Below are positions 16,797-25,394 of a stretch of 64,000 nucleotides of DNA, piece after piece. Position 1 is the stretch's first letter. The number at the start of each line of letters is the position of its first letter. This stretch comes from Planosporangium thailandense (GTDB lineage Bacteria > Actinomycetota > Actinomycetes > Mycobacteriales > Micromonosporaceae), in NCBI RefSeq assembly GCF_011947195.1, contig NZ_JAATVY010000012.1:124001-188000 (forward strand). Reading direction: 5' to 3'. The translations under genes and the position numbers were made by a program. The notes beneath the pieces were generated by a model, which searched no databases, had not been told where the DNA came from, and worked only from the letters and a program-made list of their open reading frames with translations.

Positions 16797-16989
16797 CTCG
16801 TTAGATCCCTTTGGTCGGCCCGTATGCCAGATGTAGCTGGCCATCGTCTTCAAGGCCCGTTGCGTTAGGTCAGGGCCGTGCGGGAGGGTTGGGTTGGTCA
16901 CACGCCCGGATGATCCTGGATGACCGCCTCTGGTGTAGGCGGGGTCACACCCCTAGGCTGCTAACTCCGTCTACTGACACCGAGGGGTC

Positions 16990-17463
16990 ATGGAAGGGTT
17001 TATTTACTTCGTACTGGGTGTCCTCTTTTCTGCGGTAATCGCGCTCTTCTCGCCATTTTGGACCGATCGTTACAGAACATGGAGAGCCAGTCGCAGCCTT
17101 AGGGCAAAGCGGGAACGTTTAGGGCAACTCGCGAGCGAGCTCAGCCAAATTCGGGAGTACCAGAGTAATCCGTCCGCATTTCAGGCGTTCGTCTTAGAGA
17201 GACTGGTGTACATCGCCTTTTTGTCGGCGGTTTTCGCGGCAATTTCCGGGTTGACGGCTGCGATGACTGTTGCCAGCGAGTTTTATTTTCTGGGTGGCAT
17301 GTCGGGCGTAGCTGCGGCGGTCGGGGCATTGGTTACCCTTCCCGTATGCACGCGTACTCTTCGAATTATCCGAAAGGTGCGATCCGGCAGGTATCTCGCC
17401 GAACTGGAGCTGACTATTGCGGAATTGGAGGCATCGCTCACCGAGCCTTCTCCGACAACGTGA
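16990..17463 (+). CDS. Small membrane protein with coiled-coil segments
   Basis: A 157-residue protein of lower GC than its surroundings. The N-terminal helix FIYFVLGVLFSAVIALF is followed by a basic, heptad-rich linker (SLRAKRERLGQLASELSQI). Two more hydrophobic helices follow (VYIAFLSAVFAAISGL and MSGVAAAVGALVTLP), and a C-terminal helical tail ends the protein. No family is recognised. It sits between tRNA-Ala and an integrase remnant, so it is probably cargo of a former integrative element. ATG 16990 follows GAGGGGTC. Confidence 0.75.
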   Translation: MEGFIYFVLGVLFSAVIALFSPFWTDRYRTWRASRSLRAKRERLGQLASELSQIREYQSNPSAFQAFVLERLVYIAFLSAVFAAISGLTAAMTVASEFYFLGGMSGVAAAVGALVTLPVCTRTLRIIRKVRSGRYLAELELTIAELEASLTEPSPTT

Positions 17464-17610
17464 AGCTCGGGGCACCGCGCGCCTCATCAATCAGGGCGTT
17501 AAGGGCGACGGCAATTGCCTTGTCGCGATCCCGCGTGGCGTGCTGGTAGATCATGGCTGCATGGGTACTGGGGTGCCCGATACGTGCCATGATTTCGTGG
17601 CCTTCCGGAG
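17438..17610 (-). pseudogene. C-terminal remnant of a tyrosine recombinase (integrase)
   Basis: One minus-strand frame reads EGHEIMARIGHPSTHAAMI, then YQHATRDRDKAIAVALNALI and a short tail to a stop at 17438. It corresponds to the C-terminal end of phage or AICE integrases, with the GH.s....YQHA region that includes the catalytic Tyr. The N-terminal domains and the Arg-His catalytic motif are absent. It overlaps in another frame the end of the fragment at 17551-17878. Proximity to tRNA-Ala marks an old integration site. Confidence 0.75.
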
Positions 17611-17878
17611 GAAGTACGTGCCGCCGGCTTCGAATTGCTGCTTTTCTTCGATGTACTTAGTGAGGTGTGGCACCATCGTTGGTGTCGCCCCCACTGTGCC
17701 CAATGCCCCCACGGCCGCTCCGATTACGGCTGCGAAAGGCGCTCCAGCGCTAGCCACTACAGCTCCGGCTAGCGGCCCGATGGCGGCTGATGAGTTTCCG
17801 CGTAACTGCGCTGGGCCACCTCGCAGCGCTGTGACGACCGCACTCGTACGGCTACTTGCGACGCTGGGGGCTTTTGCG
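17551..17878 (-). pseudogene. C-terminal remnant of an unidentified Ala/Gly-rich protein
   Basis: A minus-strand frame carries a hydrophobic small-residue segment (IGPLAGAVVASAGAPFAAVI, then GAAVGALGTVGATP). A polar helix follows (VPHLTKYIEEKQQFEAGG, then TYFLRKATK). No ATG or credible start lies between the antiporter stop and this segment. The last dozen codons run out of frame through integrase sequence. It looks like the tail of a cargo protein fused by deletion to the integrase scar. Confidence 0.45.
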
Positions 17879-17890
17879 GGAAGGCGCCGG

Positions 17891-19615
17891 TCAGTCCGGG
17901 AGGTCGCGACGGGAGAGCCGGACCTCTTCGGCGTCGAGCTGCGCCTGGATCTGCCGCAGGGCGGCGTCGTCGATGAGCTGTTCGTCGCGAAGCTGGGCGA
18001 CGGTCTCACGCTTGTGACGGAGAAGTCCGAGGCGTAGCGACCGGAAGTCGCATTCGGCGCGGCGGCCCGGGTTGGGGTCGGCTTCGTCGCCGTGCGCGCG
18101 TAGCACCCTGAGGTGCTTCTCGTACTCGATGCGCATCCGCTCGACCACCATCGGGTCGACACCGCGCACGTCGGCGATCTCGTCCATGGCGGCGAGGGCG
18201 CGCTCGGTCGCCACCGTCTCGGCCAGGTGGCGCTCCTGCTCGATGGTGGTGTCGGCCGGCAGCCGCGTCCAGCGCACCACGTACGGCAGCGCCAGGCCCT
18301 GAAGAACGAGGGTGACCACGATGACACCCGCCGTCACGAACACGATCATGTCCCGGCCCGGGAACGGCGCGCCCCAGTTCAGGTGACGGGGTACGGCCAG
18401 GGCGGCGGCCAGGGACACCGCGCCGCGGACGCCGGACACGGCCGCGACCACCCGCGCACGCCGGCTGATCCTGGGTGGGCGCTGCCGGGCCGCCCACCGC
18501 ACCATTCGGCCGAGGTGGCGCCGCTCCGATCCGACGACCGAGGCGGCCAGCGACACCATCGTGTGGAAGCCGGACGCCGTACCGATGGCGTAGGGGCGTG
18601 GGCTGGGCTGCAGCAGCCGGGACTGCGCGAGCCGTCGCAGCAGCGCGCCGGGGTCCGGCATCGCGAACAGCCAGAGGAAGCGGATGCCGATGATCACGGC
18701 GGAGATGATGCCGACGGCGGCGATCCCCCGGTACAGGCCCACGCTCGTCAGCTCCTTCACCGCCTCGGGCAGTTGCAGCCCGACGAGCACGAACAGCGCA
18801 CCGTTGAGCGCATAGGTCGACAGGCTCCAGAACGCGACCGACTGGGTGCGGGTGTCGGCGCGGATGGCCCGGGGGGCGACCTGGCTCATCGTGAGGCCGC
18901 AGGCGACGACCGCGAGCACGCCGGAGGCGCGGATCAGTTCCGCCAGCAGGAAGGCCGTGAACGGGGTCAGCAGGCTCACGACGTTCTCCAGGAGCGGATC
19001 GTCGAGTACCCGGCGGATCCGCAGGCTCAGCCAGGCCGTCACCAACCCGGCCGCGACCCCGCCGACGTACGACAGCGCCAGCAGCCAGGACACGCGGGCC
19101 GGGTTCAGCTGCTCCTCGCCGACGGTGACGCCGACCGCGATGCCGTAGATCACCAAGGCCGTACCGTCGTTGACCAGGCTCTCGGTCCGCAGCACCGTCA
19201 CCAACCGGCGCGGCAGCGCCCGGGCCAGGACCGCGACGGCGGCGGCGTCGGTCGGCGCGATCGCCGCGCCGAGCACCCAGGCGCACCCCCACGGCAGCCC
19301 GAGGCCGTGCCCGACCACCGCGACCGCCGCGGCGGTGAGGATGACCAGGCCGGTACTCGCGAGCACGATCGGGCCCAGGTTGTTGCGGATCTCCCGCAGC
19401 GAGGTGGTCAGGCTCTCCCAGTACAGCAGCGCCGGCAGGAACAACAGCAGCACCACCACCGGTGGCAGGCCGACGTCCCGCAACGCGGGCACGAACCCCA
19501 GCAGGACGCCGATGAGCAGCAAGAACACCGGCGCGGGAATACCGAGACGGCGGGCGGCGATGCCGCAGAGCAGCACGGCCACGCCCAGGACGACGATGAG
19601 CTCAAGTCCGAGCAT
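17891..19615 (-). CDS. Na+/H+ antiporter, CPA1/NhaP type
   Basis: 574 residues with about twelve membrane helices and a cytoplasmic tail. Key segments are the APTDAAAV motif and ESLVNDGTALVIYGIAVG, the ion-site signature of NhaP/NHE exchangers, and the later VRGAVSLAAALAVP. The roughly 110-residue hydrophilic C terminus is helical and charged. ATG 19615 follows GGGAGG at good spacing, and 13 upstream codons are excluded. It probably exports Na+ or K+ for protons at the plasma membrane. Confidence 0.93.
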   Translation of the reverse strand: MLGLELIVVLGVAVLLCGIAARRLGIPAPVFLLLIGVLLGFVPALRDVGLPPVVVLLLFLPALLYWESLTTSLREIRNNLGPIVLASTGLVILTAAAVAVVGHGLGLPWGCAWVLGAAIAPTDAAAVAVLARALPRRLVTVLRTESLVNDGTALVIYGIAVGVTVGEEQLNPARVSWLLALSYVGGVAAGLVTAWLSLRIRRVLDDPLLENVVSLLTPFTAFLLAELIRASGVLAVVACGLTMSQVAPRAIRADTRTQSVAFWSLSTYALNGALFVLVGLQLPEAVKELTSVGLYRGIAAVGIISAVIIGIRFLWLFAMPDPGALLRRLAQSRLLQPSPRPYAIGTASGFHTMVSLAASVVGSERRHLGRMVRWAARQRPPRISRRARVVAAVSGVRGAVSLAAALAVPRHLNWGAPFPGRDMIVFVTAGVIVVTLVLQGLALPYVVRWTRLPADTTIEQERHLAETVATERALAAMDEIADVRGVDPMVVERMRIEYEKHLRVLRAHGDEADPNPGRRAECDFRSLRLGLLRHKRETVAQLRDEQLIDDAALRQIQAQLDAEEVRLSRRDLPD

Positions 19616-19790
19616 GCCGCCCTCCCGCAGCGGATCAGCAAGCGGACTTCCCAATACTCAACCTTGCCCGGCACCGCCGCGTCAGACCACCGTGCTTCCG
19701 CCGCGCTGCCTGCTGCTACGCGCTTTGAGGACAAGGTGTGGCGCGGCTCCGGCGGCGAACCGTGGGAGGTCTACGTCCGGTCGGGCCGGT

Positions 19791-20141
19791 TCACAGGCAG
19801 CCGGCGGCCTCGGCGAGGGCGCACACCGCGACCAGGCGCAGCAGGTATGAGGGGGCGTTCGACCAGTCCAGCCGGTCCAGGTCGGGGAGGAGGTGGCCGT
19901 CGACGAAAGCCGCGGCGTGCACCTCCCGGGCGTACTCGGCGAGCGCTGTCACGTCGGTGACGTGCTCGCCGAGCGTGTCCCGTACGGTCGCCGAATGCTG
20001 GTCGATCGCGGCCAGGAGACCGGGCTCGCGGATGGCGGCGACGAGGCCGTCCACCCCCACCCACGCCATCAGATCGTCAAGGCTCGCCCGGGCGGTCTCC
20101 ACCGCCATCCGGTTCGCCGTCCTACCGAACTCGCTCGTCAT
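19791..20141 (-). CDS. Small helical protein resembling DUF6401
   Basis: A 116-residue helical protein. ASLDDLMAWVGVDGLVAAIR, GLLAAIDQHSATVRDTL and YLLRLVAVCALAEAAG resemble a small actinobacterial family annotated as DUF6401. That name is given from memory and is not certain. No catalytic motif is visible. ATG 20141 is chosen over an upstream in-frame start because homology-like sequence begins there. It precedes the antiporter gene on the same strand by 175 bases. Confidence 0.65.
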   Translation of the reverse strand: MTSEFGRTANRMAVETARASLDDLMAWVGVDGLVAAIREPGLLAAIDQHSATVRDTLGEHVTDVTALAEYAREVHAAAFVDGHLLPDLDRLDWSNAPSYLLRLVAVCALAEAAGCL

Positions 20142-20222
20142 GAGCGAGACGCTATTTGCCTGCAAACCATTGTGGGGACTTGGAAACCCATCCGCACCCG
20201 GCTGCCACCTCAAGCACACCGC

Positions 20223-20525
20223 TCAGGCACATTCGGTGCAGATCTCCTGCCCGTTGCCGCCGATCGTGCGCTGGCTGCGGTGGTGCACCAGGAAACAGCG
20301 GGAGCACCGGAACTCGTCGGAGAGCATCGGCACGACCGACACCGTCAGCTCCTCACTCGAAAGGTCCGCGCCGGGCAGTTCGAAGCCGTCGTCGATGTCC
20401 ATGCCGTCGAGGTCGAGCGTGGGGGACTGCGCGGCGGCGGTACGGCGGGCCTGAAGCTCCTCGAGGCTGTCCTCGTCGAGTTCGGCGGTGGCGGTACGGG
20501 GCGCGTCGTAGTCGGTGATCGGCAT
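20223..20525 (-). CDS. DUF4193 protein
   Basis: A 100-residue actinobacterial signature protein. The acidic N-terminal half (DYDAPRTATAELDEDSLEEL, then FELPGADLSSEELTVSV) leads to a C-terminal zinc-ribbon-like module with CSRCFLVHHRSQ and ICTEC. The family is nearly universal in actinobacteria and of unknown function. ATG 20525 is preferred because AGGAGGG lies eight bases upstream; the GTG at 20534 would sit on the ribosome-binding site. Confidence 0.93.
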   Translation of the reverse strand: MPITDYDAPRTATAELDEDSLEELQARRTAAAQSPTLDLDGMDIDDGFELPGADLSSEELTVSVVPMLSDEFRCSRCFLVHHRSQRTIGGNGQEICTECA

Positions 20526-20682
20526 CGGTGTCACCCTCCTCGGGCGGATCGGTCGTGGTGCGGGCGCAGTCGAGGATGGGTGTTTCCGCGAGCGCGACGA
20601 GCGAGTAGGGCACGACGTACCCCACCGCCACGCGCCTTAAACACAGGTTTCCACGTATCCATCCACCGTGGATCGAGCGGCG

Positions 20683-22638
20683 TCAGACCGCTTCCGGCCG
20701 GGCCGGCGCGGTGGCTCTGACCCGCCGCTTCTCCGCGTACATCCGGCTGTCCGCCGCCCGCAGCAGCGCCTCCGCGTCGTGGGCGTCGCCTACGACGACG
20801 CCCACGCTGGCGCGGACGTCCAACAGCTTCCCGTCGATCTCGGCGGGAGTGTCGAGCAGGTCGAGGAACCGTGCCGCGACGCCCCGCGCGGTCACTTCGT
20901 TCACGCCGGGCAGCAGGACCGCGAACTCGTCGCCACCGAACCGGGCAGCCGTGTCGTCGGGGCGTAGGCACTGCCGCAGCCGGCCCGCCACGTACACGAG
21001 AACCTCGTCCCCGACGTGGTGGCCGTACCGGTCGTTGATCTCCTTGAAACCGTCGAGATCGATCAGCAGGACCGCGCTGGTGGGCGCGTCGACCGCCCGC
21101 ATCCGTTCCGCGAAGAGCATGCGGTTGCCCAGCCCGGTGAGCACGTCGTGCGACGCCTGGTAGCGCAGCAGGTCCTGCAGCTTGCGCGCCTCGGTCACGT
21201 CACGTGCGTTGCTGACGGTGCCGTTGATGCCCGGCTGGTGGGTCAGGTTGGTGGCGATCACCTCCAGCCAGACCCACGAGCCGTCGACATGCCGGTACCG
21301 CGCCTGGTAGGTCATGCTGGCGTCCGGCGTCCGGGAGACCACGCCCAGCCGCGGCCGGAGCGCGGCGAGGTCGTCGGGGTGCAGGAAGTCGATCATGCGT
21401 CGGCCGATCGTCTGTGCCACCGGCCAGCCGAGGAGGCGCTCCAGCGCCGGATTGACGTAGACGAACAGGCCGTCCGGACCGACGATCGTGGTGATGTCCG
21501 AGGAGTGCCGCAGCATCAGGTCCAGCCGGTGCTCCCGGTGGCTGATCTCCAGCAGGCTCTCGTCGAGGCGGGTGATCAGCTCCGCGTTCTCGCGGAACGC
21601 GACGTGCTGACGCGCCGCGACGAGCGACACGATGCAGATCAGCCCGACGATCGCGCCCCAGACCTGGGGACCGATCCCGTCCGGCAGCACCACCAGCAGG
21701 GTGGCGAACGTGACCACCAGGGTCGCGTACGGCAGGGCGCTGTACGGGGCCACGGGCCGGGCCTCGAACACGGTCGCGTCGTGACGGCTGCGAAGCTCCT
21801 GGACGCGTGGCCCGATCGCGATCAGCAGCGACGGCGCCAGCAGCAGGATCACGTGCAGATACAGCCGGGCCGGGTCGTCGTCGCTGGGAATGATCGCGTT
21901 ACCGAGGCCCTGGACGGCAGCGGCCAGGATCATCGGTGCGGCGGCCGCCCCGGTCATCGGGCTCATGCCGCTCAGCCACAGCTTGACCCCGGCGAACGTG
22001 GCCACCAGCAGGATCCCCGAGCCCACCACGGCGGTGAGCAGCGCATCGGCGCCTGCGGACGGCAGAGCCGGGCGGGTCACCAGGCACCAGGCGACCACCG
22101 CCGCGCCGGACATCACGCTCGCCGCGTCGAGCAGATACTTCAGGCGGGCCCGGCGCGAGGTCGCCCCGGTGGGGTAGACCAGCAGTACGACCGCCACCAC
22201 GGCGGCGCCGAGGACCGCTGTGAGCGGCTGGAGCGGCGTGGGTCGCAGCGCGGTGACGGTCGGGTCGGCGACGGTGAGGACACCCTGCGGGGCGTCGCCG
22301 AGCGTGAACAGCGCACCGGCGACGCTCATCGCGTTCCAGAACCGGCGGGCGGCACGCGGGGTGGTCGGCAGGACGGCGACGCGTCGGGCCAGCACGATCA
22401 GCACGACATCGAGGACCGGCATGATGAGCCAGCAGCCCAGCACCTGCGCCCGGGGGCTGCCCAGGTCGAGCGCGTACCAGCCGAGCACGGCGACCGTGGC
22501 GACCACGAGCGCCACCAGTACCGGGTCGCGAACCAGCCGGGGTCTCCGCCCGGCGGCGGACCCCGGTGCGGCAGGGCTCACGCGCTGCAGCCTGTCCTCC
22601 TCGGGTCGGGCGAACGCACTCCTCACTCGTCCCTTCAC
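20683..22638 (-). CDS. Membrane PAS-GGDEF diguanylate cyclase
   Basis: 651 residues. About ten N-terminal hydrophobic helices (residues 35-340) form a membrane sensor domain. A PAS domain follows (DITTIVGPDGLFVYVNPALE, then ERLLGWPVAQTIGRRMIDFL). The GGDEF domain has substrate motif RFGGDEFAVLL and the upstream RxxD inhibitory site RPDD at the canonical five-residue spacing. It therefore probably makes c-di-GMP and is product-inhibited. There is no EAL domain. The start is GTG 22638, or GTG 22626. Confidence 0.93.
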   Translation of the reverse strand: MKGRVRSAFARPEEDRLQRVSPAAPGSAAGRRPRLVRDPVLVALVVATVAVLGWYALDLGSPRAQVLGCWLIMPVLDVVLIVLARRVAVLPTTPRAARRFWNAMSVAGALFTLGDAPQGVLTVADPTVTALRPTPLQPLTAVLGAAVVAVVLLVYPTGATSRRARLKYLLDAASVMSGAAVVAWCLVTRPALPSAGADALLTAVVGSGILLVATFAGVKLWLSGMSPMTGAAAAPMILAAAVQGLGNAIIPSDDDPARLYLHVILLLAPSLLIAIGPRVQELRSRHDATVFEARPVAPYSALPYATLVVTFATLLVVLPDGIGPQVWGAIVGLICIVSLVAARQHVAFRENAELITRLDESLLEISHREHRLDLMLRHSSDITTIVGPDGLFVYVNPALERLLGWPVAQTIGRRMIDFLHPDDLAALRPRLGVVSRTPDASMTYQARYRHVDGSWVWLEVIATNLTHQPGINGTVSNARDVTEARKLQDLLRYQASHDVLTGLGNRMLFAERMRAVDAPTSAVLLIDLDGFKEINDRYGHHVGDEVLVYVAGRLRQCLRPDDTAARFGGDEFAVLLPGVNEVTARGVAARFLDLLDTPAEIDGKLLDVRASVGVVVGDAHDAEALLRAADSRMYAEKRRVRATAPARPEAV

Positions 22639-22684
22639 TGCACCAGGTGACGGTTGCCCGACCGGTGCGCGACGGGTGCGGGGC

Positions 22685-22769
22685 GGTTTCAGACGCTGGT
22701 CACGCGGTTCCAGGCGCTGGTTACGCGGTTTCAGGGCGCTGGTTACGCGGTTTCAGGCGCTGGTCATGC
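22685..22769. repeat. Four tandem 21-22-bp repeats
   Basis: The units ggtttcagacgctggtcacgc, ggttccaggcgctggttacgc, a 22-bp version and ggtttcaggcgctggtcatgc follow head to tail in the gap between the GGDEF gene and the HesB-like gene. They could be an array of binding sites or a slippage product. The rest of the gap (22639-22921) shows no gene. Confidence 0.8.
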
Positions 22770-22921
22770 CCCGCCCGGGCCGGAAGCTCCGGGCCGGTTT
22801 GATGCCTCCGGTACGGGAGAGCAGCGTACGGGAGACGGACGACCGTTGGAACCGACAGCCGGCCAGGCGCGGCCCAGGGCCGTCTGGGCCGGCCGGCCCG
22901 AGAGGCTTCGAGGAGTACACG

Positions 22922-23212
22922 ATGCTTGCTGTCACCGACACCGCGGCAGAGGTCATCCGGGACCTCACCGGCCAGGAGGGCATCCCGCAGGGTACGGGCC
23001 TGCGCATCGCGACCGACGAGTCGGCCGGCGCGTTCAGGTTGAGCCTGGCACCGGAGCCGCTGGAGGGCGACCAGGTGCTGGACGCGGCCGGCGCACGGCT
23101 GTTCCTCGACCACGATGCGGCCGAGATGCTCGACGACAAGGCGCTCGACGCATCCGTCGACGACCAGGGAGGCGTGCAGTTCGCCGTGGGCGAGCAGCCC
23201 CGGTCGGTCTGA
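22922..23212 (+). CDS. Cysteine-less HesB/IscA-like protein
   Basis: 96 residues with the HesB fold pattern (MLAVTDTAAEVIRDLTGQEG, TGLRIATDESAGAFRLSLA, then LFLDHDAAEMLDDKALD). The three cysteines that bind Fe-S in IscA/ErpA are all absent. Such forms are common in actinomycetes, where they are labelled HesB-like. A cluster carrier role is unlikely and the true function is unknown. ATG 22922 follows GAGGAGTACACG. Confidence 0.85.
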   Translation: MLAVTDTAAEVIRDLTGQEGIPQGTGLRIATDESAGAFRLSLAPEPLEGDQVLDAAGARLFLDHDAAEMLDDKALDASVDDQGGVQFAVGEQPRSV

Positions 23213-23217
23213 ATTTT

Positions 23218-23247
23218 TCAGTACCAGATGGCTCAGTACCAGATGGC
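23218..23247. repeat. 15-bp tandem duplication at a gene end
   Basis: tcagtaccagatggc occurs twice in direct tandem. Each copy contains a possible stop codon (tca on the plus strand) for the minus-strand DUF429 gene, so the duplication repeats its last codons. It is probably a recent slippage event. Confidence 0.8.
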
Positions 23248-23901
23248 CAACCGCTGACCGCGCTCGTTGAGCTGCGGGGGATCGGGGAGCGCAACGCCGC
23301 GACCGGTGGCGATCCGGTGGGCGCTCCACGCGGCCGCGGCGGCGTCGAGGACGTCGTCCGGACCGGCGCGCCCGGCGTCGCCGAGCTCGTCGGGCAGGTC
23401 GATGCCGCCGGCGGCCAGGAGCCGGCGGCGCAGGTGCGCACCGGCCCAGGTGTGCTTCGGGTACGCCAGCGTCGTGCCCGCCAGGCCGGCGAACGACACC
23501 TCCGGGTGCACCTCGTACAGGGGGTACCGGCCGGCGTCGAACCAGGTGTTGGCCTCCAGCACCTTGGGGCGCAGCCCGTACGCCTGGACGCTCAGGCCCG
23601 CCCCGGTCAGCTCGCGGCAGAGCGCGTTCGCCGCCGCGTACGGGGCCCGCTGCCAGACCGCCCGCGGCGGCACCCGGAAGACGCTGCTGCGCCGGGGGCC
23701 GAGCCGCTGCGCCGCTCGCGTGTCGGCCTCCCGCCAGCCGGTCTCGAGGAACCCGAGCGGGATGTCGATGCCGACCGCGTCGGCCGGCGTCAACAGCTCA
23801 TCCAGCCTGAGACCGAGGTACGCGCCGGCGAACGCGCCGTCGTGCAGCTCCACCGCGACCCAGCCGGCCCGGCAGGCGTCGATTCCGAGTACCCGAAGCA
23901 C
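23233..23901 (-). CDS. DUF429 protein (RNase H-like fold, predicted nuclease)
   Basis: 222 residues. VLGIDACRAGWVAVELHDG opens the RNase H-like fold with the first acidic residue. DAVGIDIPLGFLE gives the second, and YEVHPEVSFAGLAG and GPDDVLDAAAAAW the later conserved acidic motifs. DUF429 proteins are predicted nucleases without an experimentally settled substrate. The start is taken as GTG 23901, five bases past the lipase stop; GTG 23919 is the alternative and would overlap it. It follows the lipase on the opposite side of a tandem duplication. Confidence 0.85.
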   Translation of the reverse strand: MLRVLGIDACRAGWVAVELHDGAFAGAYLGLRLDELLTPADAVGIDIPLGFLETGWREADTRAAQRLGPRRSSVFRVPPRAVWQRAPYAAANALCRELTGAGLSVQAYGLRPKVLEANTWFDAGRYPLYEVHPEVSFAGLAGTTLAYPKHTWAGAHLRRRLLAAGGIDLPDELGDAGRAGPDDVLDAAAAAWSAHRIATGRGVALPDPPQLNERGQRLAIWY

Positions 23902-23905
23902 CTGA

Positions 23906-24955
23906 TCATCCTGGATCACCGTATTCGCTGTTCACACCGGCCGGGGTGAGCGCGGTGATGTAGTGCTGCGGCCCGTGGTCGTACAGCGACTGCTGGAACG
24001 GCAGGTTGCGGAACAGCCGAAGCTGGTGGGTCAGGAACGCCAGCGGCGCGGCGACCAGGCCGGTGAGGTTGCCCAGCTGCTGGGTGGGCTGGGTGACCGG
24101 GACCGCCGAGGTGCCGGGGCCGCAGTGGCGTTCCTGGCCGAAGTGGGCGAACGGCCCGGACACGGTCGGCGGTAGCTGCGGCACCACGTCGCTGCCGAAG
24201 ACGTACCGGATGACGTTGTCGTGCAGGAACTCGTCGGCGTCGCACGCCTTCGCCAGGGCCGGATCGGCGATCATCGGCTGCCCGTACGTGTACACCGCGC
24301 GCAGTTTGCGGGACAGCGGCGCGTACGCCTCCTCGGTGCGCAGCATGATCGCCATCATGGCCGCCATCGCCGCGCCGAGGCTGTGCCCGGTGATGTAGAG
24401 CGCCTCGAGCGCGTGCGGCATGAGCTTGCCCTTGGCGCGTACGGACCGCCCTTCGAGGGCGCGTTCGAGGGCGTGGATCACCTCGTGCCGGGTGGCCCGT
24501 ACGTTGCGGTAGAACCCGCCGTGCACCTGGAACGACACCGGCGGATCGGCGAACGGGACGGCCACGGTCTCGGGGTTGACGTCGGCGTCGGTGAGCCAGT
24601 TGATGAAGTTCATCGGCTCGGTGCCCCGGTAGCACAGGATCACGACCCGGCCGTCGCTGCTCTGTACGAGGTATGCGTGCGAGCAGATGAACATGGCGTC
24701 GACGTCCTGGCTGATCTGCCGGCAGTGGTTGCCCTCCAGCCCCACTCTCGCCATGATCATCGCTACCGTCGCGGCGTCCGAGTAGGCGTAGCCGGAGCAG
24801 GTGGCGAGGGTGTGGGCGATCACGCGGTCCGGGTGCTCCGTCGTGTCGGTGAGGATCTCCTCCAGCTTCTTGTAGACCGGGAAGGTTGCGGACTCCGGCC
24901 GTTTCATCGGTCGCAGGTACCCGTAATCCGGAGCGACGCAGTCCTGCGTCTTCAT
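23906..24955 (-). CDS. Class 3 lipase-like hydrolase
   Basis: 349 residues, alpha/beta-hydrolase fold. The nucleophile elbow ITGHSLGAAMAAMM (Ser in GHSLG) and the oxyanion segment VILCYRGTEPMNFINWL are diagnostic of fungal-type class 3 lipases. A catalytic Asp (FGSDVVPQLPP) and His (the YDHGPQHYI region) follow. No signal peptide is visible, so it may be cytoplasmic or membrane-associated. ATG 24955 has GGAGGG upstream. It is separated from azlCD by a large hairpin. Confidence 0.88.
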   Translation of the reverse strand: MKTQDCVAPDYGYLRPMKRPESATFPVYKKLEEILTDTTEHPDRVIAHTLATCSGYAYSDAATVAMIMARVGLEGNHCRQISQDVDAMFICSHAYLVQSSDGRVVILCYRGTEPMNFINWLTDADVNPETVAVPFADPPVSFQVHGGFYRNVRATRHEVIHALERALEGRSVRAKGKLMPHALEALYITGHSLGAAMAAMMAIMLRTEEAYAPLSRKLRAVYTYGQPMIADPALAKACDADEFLHDNVIRYVFGSDVVPQLPPTVSGPFAHFGQERHCGPGTSAVPVTQPTQQLGNLTGLVAAPLAFLTHQLRLFRNLPFQQSLYDHGPQHYITALTPAGVNSEYGDPG

Positions 24956-25040
24956 CGTCTCGCACCCTCCCCGACGGCGGCTGAGTTGGCAGTGGGCACC
25001 TTCCTTTTGGGCGCCCCGCCAAACCCGCCGGGTTTTGCGC

Positions 25041-25088
25041 GATCTTGGACAGTTGGGCCTGGTATAGGTGGCGCAACTGTCCAAGATC
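25041..25088 (-). terminator. 15-bp perfect hairpin downstream of azlD
   Basis: gatcttggacagttg (25041-25055) pairs perfectly with 25074-25088 around an 18-nt loop. It starts three bases past the azlD stop codon and is the likely terminator of azlCD, insulating the lipase gene. A smaller aaaccc/gggttt stem follows at 25021-25035. Confidence 0.75.
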
Positions 25089-25091
25089 TCG

Positions 25092-25394
25092 CTACGTCAG
25101 CAGGCGGATGATCGCCGCGGTGGCCGCCGCCGCACCGACGACGACCAGGAACGGCGCCCGTAGCAGTACGGCGATGAGCGCGGCGGCCAGGCCACCGGCC
25201 CGGGCGTCGAGGGTCAGCCGGTGTCCGGTCGTGAAGGTCTGGATCACGATGAGCGCGCTCAGCAGCGCGACCGGCAATGCCGCGGCGATCCGCTGGACGG
25301 TCTTGTTCTCCAGCAGCCGTGGCGGCACCGACAGGCCGGCGAGCTTGAGCAGGTAACAGCCGACCGAGCCGGCCAGCACGGCAGCCCAGATCAC
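25092..25394 (-). CDS. azlD: AzlD-type branched-chain amino acid exporter subunit
   Basis: A 100-residue membrane protein with three or four helices (WAAVLAGSVGCYLLKLAG, IAAALPVALLSALIVIQTF and FLVVVGAAAATAAIIRLL) typical of AzlD. It works with AzlC as a small two-component exporter of branched-chain amino acids. The start is GTG 25394, overlapping the azlC stop (GTGA), so translation is coupled. It is the last gene before a strong terminator. Confidence 0.9.
   Translation of the reverse strand: MIWAAVLAGSVGCYLLKLAGLSVPPRLLENKTVQRIAAALPVALLSALIVIQTFTTGHRLTLDARAGGLAAALIAVLLRAPFLVVVGAAAATAAIIRLLT

Noticed and set aside
16664-17890. Complete integrative element bounded by direct repeats of the tRNA 3' end
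   Set aside because: The tRNA end sequence was seen only once in the window, so only a remnant can be claimed.
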